Source of the DNA: Luteolibacter sp. Y139
GTDB lineage: Bacteria > Verrucomicrobiota > Verrucomicrobiia > Verrucomicrobiales > Akkermansiaceae
Assembly: GCF_038066715.1 (NCBI RefSeq)
Contig: NZ_JBBUKT010000002.1
Coordinates: 558,001-622,000, forward strand
Reading direction: 5' to 3'
DNA length: 64,000 nucleotides
Within the stretch, counting starts at the first letter, position 1. Each line of letters opens with the position of its first letter. Positions 58,294 to 64,000 of this stretch are shown here, piece after piece. The notes beneath the pieces were generated by a model, which saw only the letters and a program-made list of their open reading frames with translations, did not search any database and was not told the DNA's origin. Position numbers and translations under genes: made by a program.

Positions 58294-61200
58294 TCAGCGA
58301 GTGACCACGACCCTCAGGAACTTCGCCCGGGTCGTCTCGTTTTCATCATCGAAAACAAGGCTCACGGTTTCCGCTCCGTCTTCTTGGGGCGTGAGGGTTT
58401 CGATATAGTGGGTCCCCTGCATGGCCGGTTGCCAGTTCGACAAGCTATCACTGCTTTGCTCGATGGCGTAGGCGATTCCGGCAGCACCGCCGGCGGGGCG
58501 GCGGTAGGTGAGCGTGAATCCTTCCGGTCCCATCAGGACCTGTGGCCGGTGCTCGGCAGGGGAGCCGGACTTGGGATGGCTGCCGAAGGAATACTCCACG
58601 AGATTGACGAGCCCATCTCGATCGAAGTCGAACGAATCGCCCGCACTACCGGTATTGGAAATGGTGCCAAAGTGAGTGAGTCGCCAGTTTTCCAGTGGCG
58701 TAATCCCCACGCCGGAGAGCACCACATCGAAGACGCTTTCGTCGCGATCATTGCTCTCCACTCGCAAGGTGGTTTGACGAGTGCCCGCTGCCATGGGCTG
58801 CAGGGCTGCCGTGAAGGAGATCTGGCCTCCGATCGGAACAGTTGCGGGGAGCGTCCCGGCATTGAGCGCGAAGTCCGCAGTGTTTCCTCCGGACAACGCG
58901 ATGGTGGCTACATTCAGATCGGCTGTACCAGTATTCCGGATCGTGAAGGTTCGGGGCGCACTGGAGGTGCCGATCAACTGATTGCCCATGCTGAGGGTGG
59001 CTTCGGTCAAGGCCAGGTTATGTGAGCCGCCTGCCGAGATGGCGCGCCCTCCCGACAGACTATCGGGCAGGCTACCTGTCGATTCACCCCACTGGACGAT
59101 GGTACCGTCGGCCTTCAGCGCCACGGTCCGGTTGCCCCGCGATGCGATCGCTTTGACACCTGTCAGTCCGGCCGGAACCGTGGTCTGGCCGTTAGAATTG
59201 GAACCCCAGGCAACCACCGTCCCGTCGGTCTTCAGAGCCACTGTGTGCAATACTCCGGCCGCGACGGCTTGCACGCCGGTCAGGCCCGCGGGAATCGTCC
59301 GTTGACCTTGGGTATTGTCACCCCAGGCGGTCACGGTGCCATTGCTCCTGACGGCCACTGTGTGACGACCTCCAGCCGCGATCCCTGTGACGGAGGTCAA
59401 TCCGCCCGGAACGGTCCGCTGGCCATACTGATTGTCTCCCCATGCAACGACCGTTCCGTCCTCTTTCAACGCGACCGTGTGATAGGAGCCCGCCACGATA
59501 GCCCGCACGCTCGTGGCCGCAGCGGAGACGGTGCTTTGCCCATACTGGTTGTCACCCCATGCGACGACTGTACCATTGGTCTTGAGCGCGACCGTATGCC
59601 TTTCGCCAGCGGCGATTCCTTTGACCGCCGTGAGTCCTGCAGGGATGGTCCGCTGGCCATAGGAATTGTCACCCCAAGCCGCCACCGTTTCATCGCTCTT
59701 GATCACTACGGTGTGATTCGCCCCGGCCGCGACTGCTTTGACCGTGTGGAGGCCTGTGGTCGGCGGGAACTGCCCATACAAATTCACACCCCATGACCGC
59801 ACATTCCCGATCGTCAGCTCCGTGCCGCTGCCATGTTCCACGACGATCTCCGGCGTGGTCCCGGTGCCCTGTAGGTTGATCTCGAACGGACTCTCATCGT
59901 CATCACTGCTCGTGAGCGAAAGGATCGCATTACGCGCTCCGGCACTAGTCGCCGAGAATCTCACGATCACCGAAGTGGACGCCCCAGGCAGAAGCGTCGT
60001 GGCGGGCGGGGAGACGATGCTGAAATCCGTGGCATGAGTTCCGGACAGTGTGGGCGCGATATTGGTGAGCAGGCCATAGCCTGAATTCACCAGCGTGAAG
60101 GTCAGTTCAGTAGAGCTTTCGGCGACGACGCTATTCGCAAAGGAGCGGATGCCGGAATTGTCGCTGAGTTCGTTGGCGGGATCGGTTCCACTTCCGGCAA
60201 ACACACCGAGCTCCGGCAGGGCCGAACCGGAAAGGGCGAGGTCGAAGTTCGCTTCGTCGGGGTCGTTGCTCTGGACACGCAGCGTGGAGTAGCGGATGCC
60301 AGTAGCGCCGGGGGTGAAGGTCACGGAGACGGTGGCCTCTGCGCCGGGGGCGAGAGTGCCGGGGATGCCACTTGGGGTCACTTGGAAGTCGCTGGCATTT
60401 CCACCGGTGGCACTCACTCCGGTCAGCACCAGATTGGCGACGCCGGTATTGCGGATCGTGAAGGTTTTCAACGGGCTCGTGGTGCCTAACAACTGGCTGC
60501 CGAAGTCCACGGCGGAATCCACCAGAGCGACCATGTGATAGTCACCGGGCGCGATGGCCCGGACACCTTTTAAGTCCTCGGGCATGACCAGCGGTTCGAC
60601 AGGATTGCTACCCCACCTGAGAATCCTGCCGTCGTTGGTCACGGCGAATGTCTGGTAGCCGATTGCGGCGATCGCCTTGATGCCGGTAAGTCCCGCGGGA
60701 ATGCTCGTCTGGCCGCGCCCGTTGTAGCCCCATGCGACGATCGTTCCATCGCTGCGAAGCGCCACGGAGTGCCCCAAGCCAGCGGCCACGGCCTGAACGC
60801 CGGTGAGGCCAGCCGGGACATTCAACTCGCCGGAGTAGTTCTGACCCCAGGCAACCACCGTGCCGTCGGTCTTCAATGCAAGCACGTGGGAGTAGCCTGC
60901 AGCTACCTCCTTTACTCCAGACAGGCCCACCGGAACCGGCGCACCACCGGTTCCATAGTAACCCCACACAGCGACCGTGCCGTTGGATTTCACCACCGCC
61001 GTCCCATCGGACCCTGTCGACACAAATGCCAGAGGGCCGAGATCGACGGGTATATCTCCCAGGGTAGAGGGATCGCCCCACGCGACCAGCGAGCTGTCAT
61101 TCTTCAGCAATAAATTATGACCTCCACCTGAGGCGATGGCCTTGACCCCGCTGAGGCCGGCTGTGGGAGGGGTGGACCTGTTGTGCAGGTTGTATCCCCA

Positions 61201-62646
61201 GCCAATCGCCCGGCCGCCAGTGGTCAGGGCCATGCTGTGCTGGGTGCCTGCGGCAATCGCCTTGATCCCGGTATTCGGAGAGAGGGGGATGGATGTCTGG
61301 CCGTCGGTATTGCGCCCCCATGCCATGACCTTGGCCGTTTCCAAAGGCACTCCGGGAGTCTGCTCGACCGTGATGTCGGCATAACCCCGGGTACCGGTCA
61401 GGGCGATCTCGAACGAACCCTCGAGGGGATCGTTGTTAGCGATCTTTAGCAAGGCGGTGCGAGTGTCACCTGAACCCGGAGTGGCGTGACAGGTGAAGGA
61501 AACAGCGAAGCTGGTCTGTCCTCCCGGCGGGACCGGGGAGGTCATGCCGCTGACATTGACGGCGAAGTCGGCAGCATCAGGGCCACTCACATTGAAACCA
61601 GTGAGGTCGAGAGGCTGATCTCCCGTATTGCGGATGACGAAAGTACGTAGCGGGCTCGTGGTGCCAAGGGCTTGGTTACTGAAGACCACTTCCGAGTTCA
61701 CGACCGCCGCATTGCATTCGCCACCAGCGGCAATCGAACGGATCCCGCGCAACGGATTCACGAGGGCAGGTTGGTTTGACACGGTTCCACCCCAGGTGGA
61801 AAGAGTGCCATCTTGCCTGAGTGCCAGACTGTGCGTCTCGCCCGCGTCCACCGCGATGAACCGGTCCAGGCTGGGAGGCACCGTCACCTTGTAGTAGACG
61901 TCATTGCCCCACGCCGCGACCGAGCCGTCACTGCGGATCGCCATCGTATGGTCATCCGCCGCGATGGCTTGGATGCCAGTTGTCCCGGCGGGGAAGCTCG
62001 CCTGACTGCCACTGGTATCGCCCCAACCCACGAGCGTCCCATCGGTCTTCAGCGCCACGGAGTGATCGTATCCGGCTGCGACCGCCCGGACGCCGGAAAG
62101 TCCGGTGGGAATGACGGATTTGGAGAAACGGTTGTTGCCCCATGCCACCACCGTCCCGTCGGTCTTCAGCGCCAGCGTGTGGTTGTGGCCGGCGGAGATC
62201 GCTTGGACTCCCGTGAGGCCGGGAGGCACAGTTGTCTGACCGTCAGAATTATAACCCCAGGCAACAACAGTGCCGTCCGCCTTGAGGGCCACGCAGTGGG
62301 TTCCTCCGGCCGAAATCGCGGTCACGTCCTGAAGCCCGGCGGGCGGAGTGAAAATGCCGGAAGAATTGCTACCCCAGACGACCACAGTGCCATCGCTTTT
62401 CAGGGCCAGGGCGCTGGTCCTGCCAAGATCGACCTGGCGTATCCCGGATAGTCCGGCGGGGACCACCGTCTGGTTCCACTCCGTGTCTCCCCACACCCTC
62501 ACCGTCCCGGTCTCCAAGGGAGTGCCATCGGCAGCTTCAATGACGATATCACTCGCCGCATTCGCGCAGGCCAAGGATGTCCACCAAATGAGAATCGCAG
62601 CACAGGAGAGCCGGATGCCGGGGGAGCGATCTGCGTGTCGAATCAT
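58294..62646 (-). CDS. Giant exported RCC1-repeat / choice-of-anchor-D protein
   Basis: 1450 residues from the ATG at 62646, with a signal peptide (about 1-31). Three RCC1-like propeller blocks (about 45-315, 435-710 and 945-1215), each made of about 50-residue repeats with patterns VVAWG-N, GLTGVQAIAAG and HTVALKTDG. Between and after them are four choice-of-anchor-D/ASPM-SPD2-like domains (about 320-420, 715-810, 840-930 and 1220-1320; e.g. TFTIRNTG, LRVESND). The end domain (about 1330-1450) includes FDFDRDGLVNLVEYSFGS, an EF-hand-like segment. It is an extracellular repeat protein with no catalytic site. No partner is identified nearby. Confidence 0.9.
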   Translation of the reverse strand: MIRHADRSPGIRLSCAAILIWWTSLACANAASDIVIEAADGTPLETGTVRVWGDTEWNQTVVPAGLSGIRQVDLGRTSALALKSDGTVVVWGSNSSGIFTPPAGLQDVTAISAGGTHCVALKADGTVVAWGYNSDGQTTVPPGLTGVQAISAGHNHTLALKTDGTVVAWGNNRFSKSVIPTGLSGVRAVAAGYDHSVALKTDGTLVGWGDTSGSQASFPAGTTGIQAIAADDHTMAIRSDGSVAAWGNDVYYKVTVPPSLDRFIAVDAGETHSLALRQDGTLSTWGGTVSNQPALVNPLRGIRSIAAGGECNAAVVNSEVVFSNQALGTTSPLRTFVIRNTGDQPLDLTGFNVSGPDAADFAVNVSGMTSPVPPGGQTSFAVSFTCHATPGSGDTRTALLKIANNDPLEGSFEIALTGTRGYADITVEQTPGVPLETAKVMAWGRNTDGQTSIPLSPNTGIKAIAAGTQHSMALTTGGRAIGWGYNLHNRSTPPTAGLSGVKAIASGGGHNLLLKNDSSLVAWGDPSTLGDIPVDLGPLAFVSTGSDGTAVVKSNGTVAVWGYYGTGGAPVPVGLSGVKEVAAGYSHVLALKTDGTVVAWGQNYSGELNVPAGLTGVQAVAAGLGHSVALRSDGTIVAWGYNGRGQTSIPAGLTGIKAIAAIGYQTFAVTNDGRILRWGSNPVEPLVMPEDLKGVRAIAPGDYHMVALVDSAVDFGSQLLGTTSPLKTFTIRNTGVANLVLTGVSATGGNASDFQVTPSGIPGTLAPGAEATVSVTFTPGATGIRYSTLRVQSNDPDEANFDLALSGSALPELGVFAGSGTDPANELSDNSGIRSFANSVVAESSTELTFTLVNSGYGLLTNIAPTLSGTHATDFSIVSPPATTLLPGASTSVIVRFSATSAGARNAILSLTSSDDDESPFEINLQGTGTTPEIVVEHGSGTELTIGNVRSWGVNLYGQFPPTTGLHTVKAVAAGANHTVVIKSDETVAAWGDNSYGQRTIPAGLTAVKGIAAGERHTVALKTNGTVVAWGDNQYGQSTVSAAATSVRAIVAGSYHTVALKEDGTVVAWGDNQYGQRTVPGGLTSVTGIAAGGRHTVAVRSNGTVTAWGDNTQGQRTIPAGLTGVQAVAAGVLHTVALKTDGTVVAWGSNSNGQTTVPAGLTGVKAIASRGNRTVALKADGTIVQWGESTGSLPDSLSGGRAISAGGSHNLALTEATLSMGNQLIGTSSAPRTFTIRNTGTADLNVATIALSGGNTADFALNAGTLPATVPIGGQISFTAALQPMAAGTRQTTLRVESNDRDESVFDVVLSGVGITPLENWRLTHFGTISNTGSAGDSFDFDRDGLVNLVEYSFGSHPKSGSPAEHRPQVLMGPEGFTLTYRRPAGGAAGIAYAIEQSSDSLSNWQPAMQGTHYIETLTPQEDGAETVSLVFDDENETTRAKFLRVVVTR

Positions 62647-62873
62647 GGATCGCGCTCTTTCTCCAAAGTCTCGCCACTTGAGAAGTACATTTGTCTAACA
62701 GGGCTGCCAATTTTGATATCTAGTCGGGTGACTCGAGGCGGGGATAGGGAAGCCTGATTCGCGCCGACTGGAGAGCGGCTTTCAATTTCATCCACTCTTC
62801 ACCGTCAGCTTCAGCGATTCACTGGCGATGGATGGCCGATCTCGATAATCCCCGTTCCATCAGATTTCGGTCA

Positions 62874-63296
62874 ATGTCCCGCAAGTTCCGCCTCTTCCTG
62901 TTCCCCTCTCCGATCCTGCCGTTGATTCTGGCAGTGTCATGTTGCTCAAATCCAGGGTGCGAGAATGAGGTCCGCGAGCAGTTGGTTTCACCAGACGGGG
63001 TCAACAAGGTGGTGATTTTCAGCCGCAATTGTGGAGCGACGACCGATTTCAACTGTCAGGCGAGCATTTTGCCGGTCAGCAAGCCGCTGCCAAATGACGT
63101 GGGTAATGCCTTCATTTTTGACAAGGGAGAGGCGAAGGTTGTTTGGCGGGACTCGAAGACGCTTTCGGTATCCGCCGATAGCTCCGCCCGGAGTTTCAAG
63201 CGGGAAGAGGTGCTTCAAGGGGTCGAGCTCAAATACTCAATCGTGGCGGACGAACCGGCTTCCGGGAAAGTGCAGGCCATCGGTGAGTCCGGATGA
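62874..63296 (+). CDS. Putative lipoprotein, DUF5412-like
   Basis: 140 residues from the ATG at 62874 (MSRKFRLFLFPSPILPLIL start). The signal ends at a lipobox-like ILAVSC, so lipidation at Cys24 or Cys25 (SCCSNPGC) is likely. The body has PDGVNKVVIFSRNCGATTDFNCQASILP, which I recall as the core pattern of DUF5412 proteins; this is from memory. The frame is open upstream to 62832, but the ATG at 62874 gives the clean signal. It comes 81 bases before a transglutaminase-like gene on the same strand. Confidence 0.72.
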   Translation: MSRKFRLFLFPSPILPLILAVSCCSNPGCENEVREQLVSPDGVNKVVIFSRNCGATTDFNCQASILPVSKPLPNDVGNAFIFDKGEAKVVWRDSKTLSVSADSSARSFKREEVLQGVELKYSIVADEPASGKVQAIGESG

Positions 63297-63377
63297 CACG
63301 AGGTTTCGGGTGCCAACCCTGCCTCCCGTTCATCCTTGCAAGGCTTGGCACGGCGGGCGCTTCATGGGTCCTACCTC

Positions 63378-64000
63378 ATGGCCATCCGCGTTGGACTTCA
63401 TCACGTCACTGAATACCGCTACGACCGCGAGGTCAATCTGTCGCCTCACGTGATCCGGTTGCGGCCCTGCGTCCACTCGCGGACGCCGGTGCTGGCCTAC
63501 TCGCTGAACATCCAGCCGGCGAATCACTTCGTCAATTGGCAGCAGGACCCCTTTGGCAACTGGGCGGCGCGGGTCGTATTCCCGGAGAAAACCCGGAATT
63601 TCCGGATCGAGGTCGATCTGGTGGCTGACCTGACGGTCATCAACCCCTTCGATTTCTTCCTGGAGGAGTATGCCGAAAATTGGCCCTTCGACTACCCGCC
63701 CGCGCTGAAGCACGAGCTCTCGCCCTACCTGAAGATCCGCGAGCGCGGACCGCGGATGATGGAGTGGCTGGGCGGCATCTCGCGGGAGAAGCGCCGGACG
63801 ATCGATTTCCTGGTGGACGTGAACACCCGCGTGAACCAGTCGCTGGGTTATGGGATCCGCTTGGAGGCGGGCGTGCAAAATTGCGAGGAGACCTTCGAGG
63901 CCGGGACAGGGTCCTGCCGGGATTTCGCCTATCTGCTGGTGCAGGCGCTGCGGCATCTGGGGCTGGCGGCGCGATTTGTTTCCGGATATTCGGTTCAGCT
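63378..64000 (+). CDS. Transglutaminase-like protein, N-terminal part (cut by window edge)
   Basis: At least 207 residues from the ATG at 63378, running to the window end. The start MAIRVGLHHVTEYRYDREVNLSPHVIRLRP is the N-terminal bacterial transglutaminase-like domain, and GSCRDFAYLLVQALRHLGLAARFVSGYSV holds the catalytic Cys region (Cys near residue 179). The His and Asp of the triad lie beyond the window. Long versions with a DUF2126 C-terminus exist in this phylum, but this cannot be judged here. It is probably cytoplasmic; no signal peptide is present. Confidence 0.9.
   Translation, partial: MAIRVGLHHVTEYRYDREVNLSPHVIRLRPCVHSRTPVLAYSLNIQPANHFVNWQQDPFGNWAARVVFPEKTRNFRIEVDLVADLTVINPFDFFLEEYAENWPFDYPPALKHELSPYLKIRERGPRMMEWLGGISREKRRTIDFLVDVNTRVNQSLGYGIRLEAGVQNCEETFEAGTGSCRDFAYLLVQALRHLGLAARFVSGYSVQ

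Noticed and set aside
1-64000. The heptamer CTAACAG recurring across the window
   Set aside because: A hand count gives about ten copies on both strands, against about five expected from composition; not enough to claim a signal.
1-64000. CRISPR arrays, insertion sequences or phage genes
   Set aside because: No regularly spaced repeats, transposase motifs or phage structural genes were seen.

Overview
The window is GC-rich (by eye, low to mid 60s percent) and gene-dense. It looks like the chromosome of a Verrucomicrobiota bacterium, most plausibly a Luteolibacter-like member of the Verrucomicrobiaceae. This is inferred from several features: LamG/Y_Y_Y sensor kinases, soluble sugar dehydrogenase modules fused to CxxCH cytochrome modules, very large exported beta-helix and RCC1 proteins with choice-of-anchor domains, and an exported C-terminal module that resembles the one these bacteria use repeatedly. 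No phage, insertion sequence, CRISPR or integron was seen, so this is ordinary chromosome with lineage-specific families.

Layout. 1-3.6 kb: the start of an exported protein (minus strand, cut by the window edge) and a two-component pair (LamG/Y_Y_Y kinase plus NarL-type regulator). 3.6-10.2 kb: a roughly 2180-residue five-unit beta-helix surface protein. 10.3-15.3 kb: an orphan ParA, a divergent GH10 xylanase-like protein, an M28-like protein without its metal ligands, tRNA-Ala(GGC) and two small proteins. 15.4-21.9 kb: two tandem, clearly paralogous sugar-dehydrogenase/diheme-cytochrome fusions. 22-30.4 kb: YdcF, an aldo/keto reductase, a VOC protein, a Ste24-like M48 protease, a lipoprotein, penicillin-binding protein 2, a DUF6941-like protein and a short-chain dehydrogenase. 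30.4-32.7 kb: feoA-feoB plus a 42-residue Cys-rich FeoB partner. 32.8-35.4 kb: five tandem, overlapping paralogous membrane proteins of unknown function. 35.4-41.7 kb: uxaC and a molybdenum cofactor cluster (moaE, a mobA-moaD fusion, moaC, moeA, with divergent moaA). 41.8-46 kb: a SpoIIE-type phosphatase, pgk and tpiA. 46-55.4 kb: two envelope proteins, a serine hydrolase, a beta-helix protein, a TruC-like pseudouridine synthase, a methyltransferase, OpgG and a GIY-YIG protein. 55.4-58.3 kb: an unusual intergenic region, a GAF histidine kinase and two exported proteins. 58.3-64 kb: a 1450-residue RCC1/choice-of-anchor-D protein, a lipoprotein and the start of a transglutaminase-like protein.

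Working together. The molybdenum cofactor genes supply most steps of cofactor synthesis: MoaA and MoaC make the pterin, MoaE with the MoaD half of the fusion make molybdopterin, MoeA inserts molybdate, and the MobA half adds the nucleotide. The feo genes import ferrous iron. pgk and tpiA are adjacent glycolytic genes. The xylanase-like protein, sugar dehydrogenases, glucuronate isomerase and beta-helix proteins fit a polysaccharide-degrading lifestyle. The most original pieces are the five-gene membrane-protein array, the MobA-MoaD fusion, the catalytically altered GH10 and M28 proteins, the kinase whose Y_Y_Y domain appears to be split by an insertion, and the palindromic leader region before the GAF kinase.
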